From the NCBI GenBank assembly GCA_037127315.1, contig JBBBDQ010001270.1, forward strand, positions 5,729,501 to 5,793,500: a stretch of DNA of 64,000 nucleotides. The letters are read 5' to 3'. Shown here piece after piece: positions 10,645 through 21,507 of the stretch (position 1 is the first letter of the stretch; every line of letters starts with the position of its first letter). The stretch is from Ascarosepion bandense (taxonomy: Eukaryota; Mollusca; Cephalopoda; Sepiida; Sepiidae). A program made the position numbers and the translations under genes. A model generated the notes under the pieces. The model was not told the origin of the DNA. It made no database searches and saw only the letters and a list, made by a program, of their open reading frames with translations.

Positions 10645-11580
10645 ACATCAGGTTAAAAACACCGGTTGCCATACGATCATCTATGTTAATCAACGTCTAA
10701 CCTGGTCAGTACCTAGATGGGTGACCGCTTGGAAATACCAGCTACTGTAGACTTGTATATGCTGGAGTTGTAATGAATAACGAATCGGAAATGTTAATCG
10801 GACGACAGTGTTCCAGTTCTGGTTGGGTTCGTTATATTCATTTACACTCAAATAACTTTGCCAAACGTATGAATCCAAATCTTCTTCCCAGCTATGATTT
10901 AATTAGTAAGACTTCCATAATAAAACATTTATATCTAAAAAAAAAAATCTTACAATCTGAAAATATTTTTTAGTCTTAAGTAACCGGTAAATTTTCTGTT
11001 TTGTTCCCCGAAGGCCTTTACCCTTTCAAAACTTTCTAAGACATCTTTAATTCCGTGCAAATGTACATGCTGAACTCAAATCGATGATTGTTTATTGAAG
11101 AAACCTACCTTTCTTTCATGGTATCGACCATAAATACATCGAGCTATATCTCACCCCTTTCTACCGTTTCACCGCTGAATGAATTGAAGCGTAGGTTTCT
11201 TTTTTTCGGTCGATTTTCTCCATTTGAGCAATTACTCCGCGAATTGTTCGGTTTCGGAACTCATTTTGCGCGTAGAAAAAAGGACGAAAAGGCGTGAATT
11301 CAGTCAGCAGTGAATAACATTTTTGAAACGTGGTTACGGGGTGAGATAAAGAACGACAATAAGTTCCATATTTTCTGATCGATAAAATTAAAAAAAGGTA
11401 GGTTTCTTCAATAAACAATCACCGATTTGAGTTCAGCTTATACATTTGCACAGAATTATGTATGTGTTGGAAAGATTTGAAGGGGTGAAGGCCTTCGGAG
11501 AACAAAACAAAAATTTACCAACCTACAAAAGGTTGATAAACCGTAGAAAACGAATCAAACAATTAATGAAATACTGATAA
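10645..11580 (+). mobile_element. Composite 5S-tRNA SINE (SINE-3), split by a DNA element
   Basis: 10654-10756 is 5S-like (AACACCGGTTGCCATACGAT, GGTCAGTACCTAGATGGGTG, AATACCAGCTACTGTAGACT). It runs directly into a decayed tRNA-like head (about 10760-10850) and a tail with TCTTACAATCTGAAAATATT. The same order occurs at 48.9-49.2 kb. The tail is interrupted at 10986-11519 and resumes with GGTTGATAAACCGT, as in the uninterrupted tail at 11863-11903. Confidence 0.8.
10986..11519. mobile_element. Non-autonomous DNA element with ~130-bp TIRs
   Basis: The left arm 10986-11118 and right arm 11389-11519 are inverted copies. Both contain CCGAAGGCCTT, TGAACTCAAATCG and GTTTATTGAAGAAACCTACC (strand-corrected). 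Weaker symmetry continues inward (TATCTCACCCC against GGGGTGAGATA). No transposase is inside. It is inserted in a SINE-3 tail, so it moved after the SINE did. Confidence 0.88.
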
Positions 11581-11729
11581 GCTATAGAGGCATGCCTTTG
11601 AAATTTATTTACATTCTCAGGAATGTAAATTTGTAGAAAACACCTTAGCTACAGTTTGAGGGACTAATTAATATATTGATTATAACATTGAATTGACCTC
11701 TCATTTTATATACACATAGTTTATTGTTT

Positions 11730-11910
11730 GTTTGTGACTAAATATGAATCCATCTTTTCTCCTTCCCCAGCTAAGGGTTACTTAGTACGATTTGAATAAC
11801 TAAATCAGTATTATTTCTAAAAAAAAATTCTTAAAATCTAAACTATTTTTTTGCCTTAAATAACCCGTAAAGGGTTGATAAACCGTAAAAACGAATGAAT
11901 CAATCAATAA
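11730..11910 (+). mobile_element. SINE-3 tail fragment, uninterrupted
   Basis: Shares GAATCCATCTTTTCTCCTTC, TTCTTAAAATCTAAACTATT and AACCCGTAAAGGGTTGATAA with the split copy at 10.9-11.6 kb. It preserves the pre-insertion state of the DNA-element target. Confidence 0.75.
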
Positions 11911-12005
11911 AAGAATCAAAGGTTTGTTAATATCGACAGAATTACGTGTTTGCCCGTCGATAAAACTAGATTGTTGTTCTCATCTTTATTGCCATATTCA
12001 CAAGG

Positions 12006-12037
12006 TTTCGACCGTTTTACGCTCCGATCTTCTTCAG
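12006..12037 (-). ncRNA. Hammerhead-ribozyme-like motif
   Basis: The minus strand reads CTGAAGA, A, GATC-loop-GGTC, GAAAC. The core is intact (CTGANGA with N=A) and stem II has four pairs including one T-G wobble. No NUH triplet at a sensible distance downstream. Confidence 0.5.
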
Positions 12038-12289
12038 GTGACTGGAATTTTGAACCGAACCCTTTATTTCGATCACTCTGGTAGATTGTTTTCGTTCCAT
12101 GAGTCATGCCACTTCCGGATGTCTTAGCTATTTCCATTTAACTAAAGTCTCTAAGTTTTTGTTTGACACTACTGACGCCACTCATCGAACTTACAACTGA
12201 GTCAAGTCACTGGATAAAACCAACGCTTTTATCCACTGGGATGAAAGTTGAGTCAAATGAAGATAATTAAGACATTCGAAAGTGGTATG

Positions 12290-12595
12290 GATCATGGAAA
12301 GCAAGTAAACGGAAGGGAATGCCACAGATGGGAAATGCGAGAAAAGAAGCTACTGTGGTAGAATTTGCATTTATATCTTATTGCTTTCACAGTAAAAGGA
12401 TGGAGCCTAGTTTCTAATTTTGTGGTTCTAGTTAATTTATATATAGTGGGCACCAGTGAGCTAAGTTCATCAGAGCAGAAAGTATTTGTAGAAGAGACAC
12501 AGGGAAGCCACATTGCGCCGGTGAGAAAGTGACTGCATCTGAGCTGTCAAGTCGGGATCTATCCCATTATTCTCATAGATTTTGTCAAGGTCACG
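12290..12595 (-). pseudogene. LINE-A segment, inverted 5' part
   Basis: The minus strand encodes LDKIYENN, LSHRRNVASLCLFYKYF (readable with frameshifts), SFFSRISHLWHSLPF. It ends where the plus-strand segment at 12600 takes over in the same reading region (WNSLLFVCFSD), the arrangement expected of a twin-priming 5' inversion of one LINE copy. Confidence 0.8.
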
Positions 12596-12599
12596 TAGG

Positions 12600-12826
12600 T
12601 GGAAAGCAGGAGCACCATTATGGAACTCTCTACTGTTTGTTTGCTTCTCTGATAGCTACAACCTCCAAAAGTTTAAATGCAACGTCAATTTCTATTTTCT
12701 TTCTGCTTGATTCTTATCTTTCTATTATCCTTTCTTCGACATCCCTCGTTAGTTTTCTCTCACTATAACCCCCTGCGCACCAGTGGTGGTCCTGCCTTGA
12801 ATGAGATGAAATGATTATTAAAAAAA
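12600..12826 (+). pseudogene. LINE-A segment, 3' part
   Basis: Carries the codons equivalent to WNSLPYSCF, YNLQKFKCNVN and a short 3' UTR ending CCCCCTGCGCACCAGTGGTG and GAGATGAAATGATTATT with an A-tail. It continues the source order from the inverted segment at 12290-12595. Confidence 0.85.
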
Positions 12827-12829
12827 AGT

Positions 12830-13530
12830 TTTATGAAAGCGATCTTACAGCAAAAAATAATGTGAAATTTAACATTCCAAGTTTTTTTCTTTGCTAATAA
12901 AGCAAAAATATTTTATGATTAGCCTGTTTGTTTTGTTTTTATTTGTTTTTTTGTTTTTTTGTTTTTTTGTATTGCCGGTAAAGTACTGAACATCGAGAAG
13001 GCTTTAGGCTTTAATCATTATAAAACGAAAATTTTAATGTTTACCTGACATTAAGTGATCTGAACAAGCGGCGTTCATTTATTCTGTTAATTAGATGTGA
13101 TGATAATTAAATAAGGATATTTTAAAGACGAGAATCTTCCGTAGAAAATTTGTTGAACTTCCTGGAGATCTTAACATCGATTTGACCAAGTGAAATTTAA
13201 TGGCAGCTGACGTAGCCAATGGAATATTATGTCTCTTTTATGCTAAGATATTTCGCCTTTTAATATCTCTTTTGCTGCCGGGAAATTCTTTGCTGAGAGA
13301 GTGTGAGACTGGAAACGGCAAGGCGTAGAAGTCCATATCTTCAGCCTCTAACTGAAACCGTCGTTTGCGTCTCTAAATTTAATAGATATGTTTGAACTAA
13401 ACTACATGATACTCGTGCATACCGTAAATTGTAGAGTATAAGTTTATTTCTACAGCTATGTTTCGACTTATATGGTGGGTATAAAATGCAAACCATTATT
13501 ATCTATTCCGAAATAAGTTGGAAAGCACTA
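12830..13530. other. Unassigned stretch with T-rich run
   Basis: A (T)nG run at 12930-12970 (TTTTTTTG repeats); otherwise nothing recognised. Confidence 0.5.
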
Positions 13531-13838
13531 TGTGCGTTGTGGTGCATTGGATATCGGCTCGGAACGAGAAATCGAGGAGCCAAGTTCGAATTCCAGCTGA
13601 ATTCATTGCATTCACTTACGCACAAATACCCTTGGGAAAGGTATTAATCCGTCCCTTCCTTCCAGTTATGGGTTAAATAACAGGACAGATTGGATTCTAT
13701 AGCCTTGGTCGGCAACCAGTCTACAGCAGAAAGCAATCGCAACCTACTGCGGGATAATCTTCTGCCCAGTCAGTCATGTCTCTTTCGAGACATGATCACC
13801 CAAACGTGTATCGCATATGGCACTTAACTGACTGACTG
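13531..13838 (+). mobile_element. SINE-1, full length
   Basis: Head TGTGCGTTGTGGTGCATTGG with an A-box-like region, then GAGCCAAGTTCGAATTCCAG with a B box (GTTCGAATTCC). The body matches the other SINE-1 copies. The terminal hairpin CATGTCTC-TTTC-GAGACATG at about 13778-13797 is perfect. Ends in CACTTAACTGACTGACTG. Confidence 0.95.
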
Positions 13839-13969
13839 TACTTCCAACTTAACTTTTTGTTAATCAAATCGTCGTACACTTCTTTCGTCGAATACAAATT
13901 CTATTGCACAGAATATGAAAACAACATCCTATACGTATTTACCATACATTAAAATACTTATTGACAACG

Positions 13970-14489
13970 CCTTCTTCTGTGAGCCTTGTCCTTTCAGGAC
14001 GTATGTGATCATGGCCTTCCACATTTCCCTGTACCTAGTGGCTCTTAGCACGCTTTCTCCTGTAACATATCGCAACCCCCGTTCTGTCAGCCACCTGCTC
14101 AGACCCTTGAAATATGTTATCCGTTGCTTTCCTCTGTCCCTTTTCCCCCTCTCAAGCCTTCTTTCCTCATTGCATGTCCCAGGAACTTCAGTTGTCTCTT
14201 CCTGATGCTCAATATTAATTTCCTTTTCGTTTCCATTCTTTCCAACACCTCGTCATTGCTCACATGCTCGGTCCATGATATCCGCAGCATCCTTCTGTAG
14301 AACCACATTTCAGTTGCTTCAAGTTTTCACTTCATCTTTGTTGATACTGTCCAACATTCACTGCCATATTGAAGAACTGACATCACATAGCAATCCTGTA
14401 CTCTCTTCTTTGTTTCTAGTAAAAGTTTCCTGTGTCTTAATACGTTACTCAGATTCTGGAACGTATCCTTCGCCATGCCAATTCGCCTA
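13970..14489 (-). pseudogene. LINE-B C-terminal fragment
   Basis: The minus strand encodes MAKD.FQN.SNVLRHRKLLL, MWFYRRMLRISWTEH, SNDEVLERMETKRKL and KRQLKFLGHAMRKEGL with stops. More diverged than the 7.2, 28 and 43.7 kb copies. Confidence 0.87.
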
Positions 14490-14711
14490 TACTAAACAAA
14501 AAATAATAACCAAAAACTTCAAATTCTCGAGACTGTATATATCAAAATCAGTCAACCAATACTCAACAAAATTAATTACGAATATAGCAACATCATATTA
14601 AGTTGCATATAACATTTTATGGCCATTTTACATTTTTATAAATTTCCAGTCAGCCCCCTTAAAAGGAAATGCATGTTTTGCAAAAAAAAATTACATAACT
14701 ACAAAGGTTAA

Positions 14712-15027
14712 ATTTAAAATGTTAGTATATATATAGGCATTCGCGGCCAGATTTGTTTTGTAGCTTATCATTACGGTTAGAAATCCGATTGCTTTTAGCC
14801 AGGATTGAAACCCCACCGAATTGTCATTAGTCGGATATTCTACTGAGATACGGGCGCTCTGTAGAAGAAAGCACAATTTTAGCGTGTAATATACCATGTA
14901 AACCTACGCCAGTAGCCAATAGTGTTCTAATTCCTTACTGAATGAACGATGTGTAAATGCTAGAGTAGCTACTGTTTTTTCGAAGTCTACTATTCTTCCA
15001 GAGTGCTCAATCAGAGTGTGAGAGCGT
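14712..15027 (-). mobile_element. SINE-2 (tRNA-derived, AT-flanked)
   Basis: The minus strand has A-box-like CCCGTATCTCAGTAGAATAT and B-box-like GGGGTTTCAATCC. The body holds AGTAGCTACTCTAGCATTTA. It shares its length and order with copies at 34.39 and 38.60 kb. All three abut (AT)n tracts. Confidence 0.85.
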
Positions 15028-15053
15028 ATATATATATATATATATATATATAT
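15028..15053. repeat. (AT)n microsatellite
   Basis: About 13 AT units between SINE-2 and the hairpin at 15053. Confidence 0.95.
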
Positions 15054-15140
15054 TCCATTTTTAAACGAGTTATTTCGCTACCCAGGTTTCTACCATGAGT
15101 GGTCTCATTAAAAATGAAAAAAAGTCGTTTAAAAATGGAA
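15053..15140 (-). ncRNA. Hammerhead-like motif closed by a perfect 16-bp stem
   Basis: 15053-15068 (TTCCATTTTTAAACGA) is the exact inverse of 15125-15140. The minus strand reads TTAATGA, G, ACC-loop-GGT, A, GAAA, CCTGGG, TA. Stem II, a short stem III (CC/GG) and a GTA triplet are present, and the 16-bp outer stem lies in the position of an extended stem I. CTGATGA has become TTAATGA, two core changes that should abolish activity. Confidence 0.6.
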
Positions 15141-15234
15141 AATATTCGAAAGTTCTACAATATAATTGTATCGAACACTTTTTAATACAAATGTGTACTG
15201 GTCTTACCCTATTATGACCAATAACTAAGTATTA

Positions 15235-15238
<4 letters not shown>
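15141..15238. other. Likely continuation of the ribozyme-bearing repeat
   Basis: Contains TATTCGAAAGTTCTACAATA and TACTGGTCTTACCC; ends at (AT)n. Family not established. Confidence 0.35.

Positions 15239-15290
<52 letters not shown>
15239..15290. repeat. (AT)n microsatellite
   Basis: About 26 AT units. The flank GCAGGTCTCATTAAAATGGC partly repeats the motif at 15098-15115. Confidence 0.96.
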
Positions 15291-15293
<3 letters not shown>

Positions 15294-15876
15294 GGTCTCA
15301 TTAAAATGGCAGATAAGATGCTTAACTTTTTATATAATTTTTCAGGTGATTTTATGATTTTATTTCATGACATAAATTACATAAAATTTTTCCGAATGTT
15401 TTGTTTTTCCGAGCGCTTTCAGCTATATTTTTAGCCACTATCAATGATGGATTTTATTTTACGTGAAACTGAATGTATGTATGTTATGTATGTTTGTAAA
15501 GTAGTACGTACGTTTTATGTTCCGAACACGGTAAGCATGTTGTTAGCGTGTTCATAGTTGATATTATTGAGTGTTGGCTTTTTCTCTTTTTATTAATAAT
15601 TCTTCCATAATTTTTAGCCTTTTTTGCATGTGAATGATGTTATGATATTTGTATTATCAACGTGTTTTTAAATGAGATTGAATTGAGCTCTGCTCTGAGA
15701 GATGCAACTTGAGTTTTCGTGTCAATTTCGTAGACGTGTGGCCCATAAAATTATTTAAGAAATTGGGTGGATCAAGAAGAGAGTCGGATATGTAAATTCG
15801 TAAACAATATTGCTTCGCTGTGGTTTAGATATTGCTGGTGAATTGTTATTTTTGATGACAAGTTCAGCAGTTTTAA
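15291..15876. other. Unassigned stretch
   Basis: TGTATG repeats near 15473-15492; no gene recognised. Confidence 0.5.
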
Positions 15877-17030
15877 CTGAATGGGCGTGCCTCTTCGTCC
15901 TACAGCACGAATGCTGGTGTCCCACAGGGCTCTATCCTGGGCCCGACGCTCTTCCTTATTTTCATCAACGACCTCCCAGATGAGATCAAGTCCCAAGTAG
16001 GCATCTACGCAGATGACACTACAATATACTCCCGCACCAGTAAGAAACCTGTCGTGGCGGACAGACATAATCTCTCTGCTGACCTTGAGCGGGATCTACA
16101 CTCTGTGGTGAACTGGGGCAAGAAGTAGCTTGTCAACTTCAATTCGTCTAAGACCAAGCTGTTGTCTGTCACCCATTACAGGCAACCTCTCCTGCCTCCC
16201 ATAAGCATGAACCAAGCGATTCTCCCGGAGAGCAATACACTACGCCTCCTCGGACTTACCCTCTCCTCAGACCTCAAATGGAACCACTATATTGAATCCA
16301 TAGCAAAATCTACTGCTAAGAAGGTTGGGTCACTATGTCGATCCAGGATGTTTGTTCCGCCTGAATCCATCCTGCATATATACAAGTCAACCATCCGTCC
16401 GTGCATGGAGTACTGCTGCTATTTATGGTCAGGCGCCCCTGCTGTTCTTCTCAGTGTTCTTGACAAGCTCCAAAGGAGAGTCTGTAATGTGATAGGTACT
16501 GATCTGGCGGCTCGACTGCAGCCACTTCCCCATCGTCGAAATGTGGCCTCCCTTTGTTCTATAAATACTTTCATGGCTTCTGCTCAGACGAACTTAAGTC
16601 ACTGATGCCTCCTCAACAGGTGTTTACTCGTGCAACCAGACTGGCAACTTTGTCCCACCCATTCACAGTCAGGTTAGCCAAATGCAGACGACAATTCTAC
16701 TCCTGCAGCTTCTTCTCTCGCACTTCCCGCCTGTGGAACTCGCTCCCGTATTCTTGCTTTCTTGACGGCTACAACCTCCAGAAATTTAAATGCAAAGTCA
16801 ATACTCGTCTACTAACCACTGGACTCTAGCTCTCTCCCCACCCCCCGTATAACCTTCTCTTTCTCTCCACCTATGTATCTGTCATCGCACCTGCATTCTC
16901 AGCTTTCTATTGTTCCTTTCTAACTAGTTTGTACTCCTCACTCTTTTCTAATTAATCTTTTTACATTTATGTAACCCCCTGCACATCAGTGGCGTTTCCG
17001 CCTTGCTCGGGGTGAAATGATTAAAATAAA
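15877..17030 (+). pseudogene. LINE-A reverse transcriptase 3' half
   Basis: Encodes the RT core and thumb of a Jockey/CR1-group [44 protein letters not shown] with the catalytic YADD, then WG-K-K-stop-LVNFNSSKTK, NTLRLLGLTLSSDLKWN, KSTIRPCMEYC, LDKLQRRVCNVIG, NVASLC, CRRQFYSCSFFSRTSRLWNS. A TAG after WGKK and a frameshift near 16555 break it. The 5' end is truncated inside the RT. The 3' UTR ends CTCGGGGTGAAATGATTAAA. This is the longest LINE-A ORF in the window. Confidence 0.93.
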
Positions 17031-17084
17031 AAAAATTGATAGTTTACAAAAATGAAATAGATCATTTTAAATTAAACCTGCATA

Positions 17085-17160
17085 AAAGAGAGATGGCTGC
17101 TCAAATACACAATATATACATGTGTGTGTGTCAAATACACAATATATACATGTGTGTGTT

Positions 17161-17234
<74 letters not shown>
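17085..17234. repeat. 30-bp duplication and (GT)n microsatellite
   Basis: TCAAATACACAATATATACA plus TGTGTGTG occurs twice in tandem, then about 38 GT units. Confidence 0.94.
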
Positions 17235-17794
17235 TAATTGTTAAAACGACAGCAACGGAAAATGTTTGTTATTAGCTTTCAGAAAAATTCGATTTCATTC
17301 AACCGAAAAATAATTTATGTGACTAAATTCGGACAGGTGTATAAAGCTGCGATGTGTCCACAGAAATATGCGGAGGCAAGCAAATAACACAGAGATAATA
17401 TTAAACATAAATTACTATTTCTATCAATTTGATATATAAATGAGAAATAGAAAATTAAAGCATGCTTTAGGCAATGAAAATAGTATTACGATTTGTGATG
17501 CAAATGAATTTCTTCAATTTTTGTCAATTTAAAATAAATAAGTTTGATAATTGATTCTGTTATCTAATGGATAACATGGGATGGATGAATGTAGGAAAAA
17601 ATGAATAAAAAAGAGAAGAGAGAAAGAGAAAAAGAAAAAAAAAGAAAAATGTATAAATAAATAAAGGACGTCTGGTTGGAGATACTTCGGGAGAAATCTA
17701 GAATTTTCTAGAAGATTCTCGACAATTCAAGAAGCTTCTCAAGACTGAAGCGTAAGTGTTCCCTTCAGTCAATTAAGTGCCATACGTGATCTAG
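17235..17794. other. Unassigned stretch; inverted SINE-1 tail piece
   Basis: Mostly A+T-rich with a purine-rich segment at 17600-17660. At 17766-17790, CAATTAAGTGCCATACGTGA is the reverse complement of the SINE-1 3' end, directly before a plus-strand SINE-1. Confidence 0.6.
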
Positions 17795-18070
17795 GATGTG
17801 CATTGTGGTACAGTGGATATCGGCTCGGAACTAGAAACCGGGGAGCCGAGTTCGAATTCTATTTGAATCCACTGTATTCACTTACGCGCAAATACCCTTG
17901 GGAAAGGTATTAATCCGTCTCTTCCTTCCAGTTATGGGTTAAATAGCAGGACAGATTGGGTTCTATAGCCTTGGTCGGCAACCAGTCTACCGCAGAAAGC
18001 AATGGCAACCTATTGCGGGATAATCTTATGCCCAGTCAGTCATGTCTCTTTCGAGACATGATCGCCCAAG
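17795..18070 (+). mobile_element. SINE-1, near full length
   Basis: Head GATGTGCATTGTGGTACAGT, B box GAGTTCGAATTC, body and the perfect hairpin CATGTCTC-TTTC-GAGACATG. It ends at ATCGCCCAAG, lacking the last 35 bp. Confidence 0.94.
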
Positions 18071-18749
18071 TATTCCCTTACAAAAACAATAAATAAATAA
18101 ATAAAATAAAAAATAAAGTGTGATGTAAAAGAAAGGGTGTGGAAGAAAGAACTGAGGAGAACAAGCCGAGAAAGCTGCGCGTAATAACTGAACGCATTTC
18201 TTACTCTCCCATTTTCTCTTTTATTTCCTCATTCACATTAAAACTTAATAAATAAAAAGAAAGAACATACACATAGAGCCACGAGCTGTCTGTTTGGTCC
18301 GTCAAAAAAAAAAATGCAGAAGATAAACATTGCCTCTGCCACTCTTTCACTCACTTATACTTTTTTTCCTTCCTAAAAGCTGTCCGGTAGCAGAAAGTAG
18401 AAAGAGAGGGACAAAGAATAAACGCAGGAAAGTTTATTACGATTCAAGTGTGCACGTAGAAAAAAATAACAGCTAAACATTTCTTTTTAAATTAAAAAAA
18501 AATGAACTCTTGCCAACTATGGTTATACAGCAAAACTCGATGACTACATAGCATGATGTAACAAATTAATCAATAAATAACATTGTTATTATTATAAAAA
18601 AAAAGTGAGATTTATCTTCCAATTCTTCTTTAATCTTCTGAACATTCAAATATGGCGAGTGCATTGTTGCAATTCGTTTCTTACAGTTTATCAGCCCATA
18701 ATAAATTAGTTAAAGCAAGAAAATATGTTTGGATTTGATATGTTCCGGA

Positions 18750-18756
<7 letters not shown>
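18071..18756. other. Unassigned A+T-rich stretch
   Basis: Short AAAT runs near 18090; no gene recognised. Confidence 0.5.

Positions 18757-18811
<55 letters not shown>
18757..18811. repeat. (AT)n microsatellite
   Basis: About 27 AT units, corresponding to the internal (AT)n of the Helitron at 24.7-25.6 kb. Confidence 0.95.
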
Positions 18812-18812
<1 letters not shown>

Positions 18813-19258
18813 TTCGAGGTAGTTAAGCGTTTTCGGCAAATGTAATCGGGTAGTACGATCTAGTATGTAGATGTAAGAAGTTTGTGTGAGTGTCTGTTTA
18901 TCTGCTTGTATGTCTATTTTTTTTTCAGCCCTTTTATTTTAGTTTTTGCTTCGGGTTTGGCTCTAAGTAGGTACAATTGTAGTTCTTAGTCTCAGCGATA
19001 ATACCATTTACTCAGAGGACTTATTTAGCCTTCAAAATTCAGTTTACGACGAAAAAAACTTATTTGATATCGATACCAGGAAATCAAAATTTGACTTACA
19101 TCCGTTCATTTTCCTTTCAGTCTACGGTTTCGCTTTAACTGGAAACAACTATTGTTTTTTAGTCTTTCGTGCTAACGTCCAAAGAGTCTGAGCTCCAGGA
19201 CCATGGATTGTTTTTAAAGCTTCCATTACACCCGAGCAACGCCGGGCTATATTGCTAT
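18812..19258 (+). mobile_element. Helitron 3' part (copy H2, truncated)
   Basis: Shares with H1 and H3 the body TTTTTGCTTCGGGTTTGGCT, CTCAGAGGACTTATTT, GATATCGATACCAGGAAATC and AGAGTCTGAGCTCCAGGACC. The end CACCCGAGCAACGCCGGGCT is a subterminal hairpin followed by ATATTGCTAT, where CTAG is mutated. The 5' half is missing. The flank after the 3' end matches that of H1 for about 52 bp. Confidence 0.78.
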
Positions 19259-19639
19259 TTATAATATAAAATTGATACTGTTTTTATATACACATAATAA
19301 TTTCTTACATGTTTATCAAATTCTGATAAGATATAAATCCACCTCTTCTCCACAGACAGGGATTAATTAGCAATACGATCTTTAGTAAATCATTACTGTG
19401 TTTAAACAAAACTATAATCTTGATGTAATGAATATGTAATGAATATGCATACACCTTGGTTCCCCCTCACAGTAACGTGATTGGCTGGTGTCAGCCATAA
19501 GTACACGCGAAGGCGAGGACGCAGAGAGGTCTACATTTCTTCGACTAGAGGTCTACATCCATAGGTTTATGTCTAGAGGTCTACGACTATTTACTACGCC
19601 TACGCCTCAGGACGCTGCATACGACGAAGGTTGATTTTT
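19259..19639. other. Unassigned stretch
   Basis: First 52 bp are shared with 25611-25662. Then short GAGGTCTACAT/GAGGTCTAC repeats near 19527-19590. Confidence 0.5.
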
Positions 19640-19825
19640 TTTTTTTTTTAATCGTATCACCCCGAGCAAGGCAGTAACGCCACTGAAGCGCAGGGGGCTA
19701 CGTAAGAGTGAAAAGATTGGAAAAGAGAAAGCCGGGAACCACATCCTAAACAGGGAACAAGGGATGAGCCTCTTCACTTGTTCAATAGACGTGGGTGGAG
19801 TGTGAACCGGGCGATAGTCAGAGTT
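19640..19825 (-). mobile_element. LINE 3' end, LINE-A-like subfamily 4
   Basis: The minus strand ends CCTTGCTCGGGGTGATACGA with poly(T) on the plus strand at 19627-19639. The upstream block AAGCCGGGAACCACATCCTA and CAATAGACGTGGGTGGAGTG recurs at 34.94-35.28 kb. Only the 3' UTR is present. Confidence 0.75.
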
Positions 19826-19884
19826 TGGTGAAAAGTTGTTTTTTTTTAACCTTTTTTAATTTTGGAAAACTTTTAGTTTTGTAT

Positions 19885-19975
19885 TCAAAAATGTATTGCT
19901 GGAAATAATTTTTTCTTTAAAAATGTATTGTTGGCAATAATTTTCCTTCAAAAATGTATATTTTTTATTTAAAAG
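19885..19975 (+). repeat. Short ~31-bp tandem repeat
   Basis: AAAATGTATTG.TGG.AATAAT with a T-rich filler occurs about two and a half times. Confidence 0.7.
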
Positions 19976-20214
19976 TCTATTTTTACACTTATATATTGTT
20001 TTGACCTCAGTTTGAGGATTAACTATTTGTCCATAGCTGGGACCCTAACAGGTGCTACCACTCCGGGTCACGGTGGAGCTGAGAATAATAGCAATTAAGA
20101 GGTGGTTCCTTGCTCCTCACAACCTCCCAATCAGTGACATTGATAGGGACGTAAGCCTAAAATAAATAAGAAATCGTAACATAAAATGGTATCTCAACGC
20201 ACCATTTTAATTTT

Positions 20215-20390
20215 TTAAAATAATTTCATTCTAGGTAAGCCGAAGAATGCCGTTAAGACGCAAGGCGCAACTGGGAGTGGAAGAGAATGCAAATATTTTC
20301 GAAGGAACTGGAAACCTGATTCTAAACAGGAAACAAGGAATAAATCTCTACTCCTGTTCAAGAAAACAAAGGGAAGTTCGAAGCAGTTTA
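20215..20390 (-). mobile_element. Decayed LINE 3' end, subfamily 4
   Basis: AATTTCATTCTAGGTAAGCC, TAAACAGGAAACAAGGAATA and CTCTACTCCTGTTCAAG follow the order of the 19.64 and 34.94 kb copies with many changes. Confidence 0.6.
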
Positions 20391-20464
20391 TCTATGACGT
20401 GTACTGAAAAAATAAATAGCATTCATTAATTTAAAAAGTAAATTTGAAGTAGTAGAACAAAATA

Positions 20465-20470
<6 letters not shown>

Positions 20471-20518
<48 letters not shown>
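20471..20518. repeat. (AT)n microsatellite
   Basis: About 24 AT units at the edge of the GATA array. Confidence 0.95.
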
Positions 20519-20522
<4 letters not shown>

Positions 20523-20559
20523 AGAGAGAGATTTGAATATAGAGAGACAGATACATAAA

Positions 20560-20622
20560 GAAAAAAGTAGATAGATAAATAGATAGATAGATAGATAGAT
20601 AGATAATGAACAGAATTTGAGG

Positions 20623-20673
<51 letters not shown>

Positions 20674-20687
20674 GAACAGACTTTGAG

Positions 20688-20746
<59 letters not shown>

Positions 20747-20761
20747 GAACAGACTTTGAGG

Positions 20762-20820
<59 letters not shown>

Positions 20821-20855
20821 GAACAGACTTTGAGGAGATAGATAGATAGATAGAG

Positions 20856-20912
<57 letters not shown>

Positions 20913-20932
20913 TGAACAGACTTTGAGGAGAT

Positions 20933-20980
<48 letters not shown>

Positions 20981-21005
20981 GAACAGACTTTGAGGAGATT
21001 TAGAG

Positions 21006-21048
<43 letters not shown>

Positions 21049-21062
21049 GAACAGACTTTGAG

Positions 21063-21108
<46 letters not shown>

Positions 21109-21112
21109 CATA
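20560..21112 (+). repeat. (GATA)n array with a regular interrupter
   Basis: Blocks of 8-18 GATA units are separated by a conserved interrupter AATGAACAGACTTTGAGGAG at about 20604, 20670, 20744, 20818, 20911, 20978 and 21047. Spacing is about 66-93 bp, so this is a higher-order repeat and not a simple microsatellite. The Tyr-Leu-Ser-Ile repeat protein it would encode on the minus strand is an artefact. Confidence 0.95.
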
Positions 21113-21424
21113 AGCAGATACTTGCAAACGTGTTCTAATCTGACAGCTTCTTCTTGAGAGCAGTTACCTTGCGAAAGAATCCTTTACAAAACATTAATTA
21201 CAATTTTAAACTCTTCTAGTCTAGCGTCAACCTTTATCTTTCATATTCAGATAATCTGCAATTACTTCTCTCTCCTACAAACTCATTTTAGTAACACCCT
21301 GCATTGAGTGGCTCTTGTAACTTGTATTTCGTGAATTTTATTACAAAATTAAATATAATTGCAAAAAATATTCAGATAAATGTACCTGTATATTTTTTCC
21401 TCTCTGTTATTCATTTTCCTAACG

Positions 21425-21426
<2 letters not shown>

Positions 21427-21499
<73 letters not shown>
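21427..21499. repeat. (AC)n-(AT)n microsatellite
   Basis: About 20 AC then about 16 AT units; the AT end abuts the palindrome at 21502. Confidence 0.96.

Positions 21500-21501
<2 letters not shown>

Positions 21502-21507
<6 letters not shown>

Noticed and set aside
13531..13600. Functional tRNA gene at SINE-1 heads
   Set aside because: A and B boxes are present but the cloverleaf does not close and each copy continues into the SINE body.
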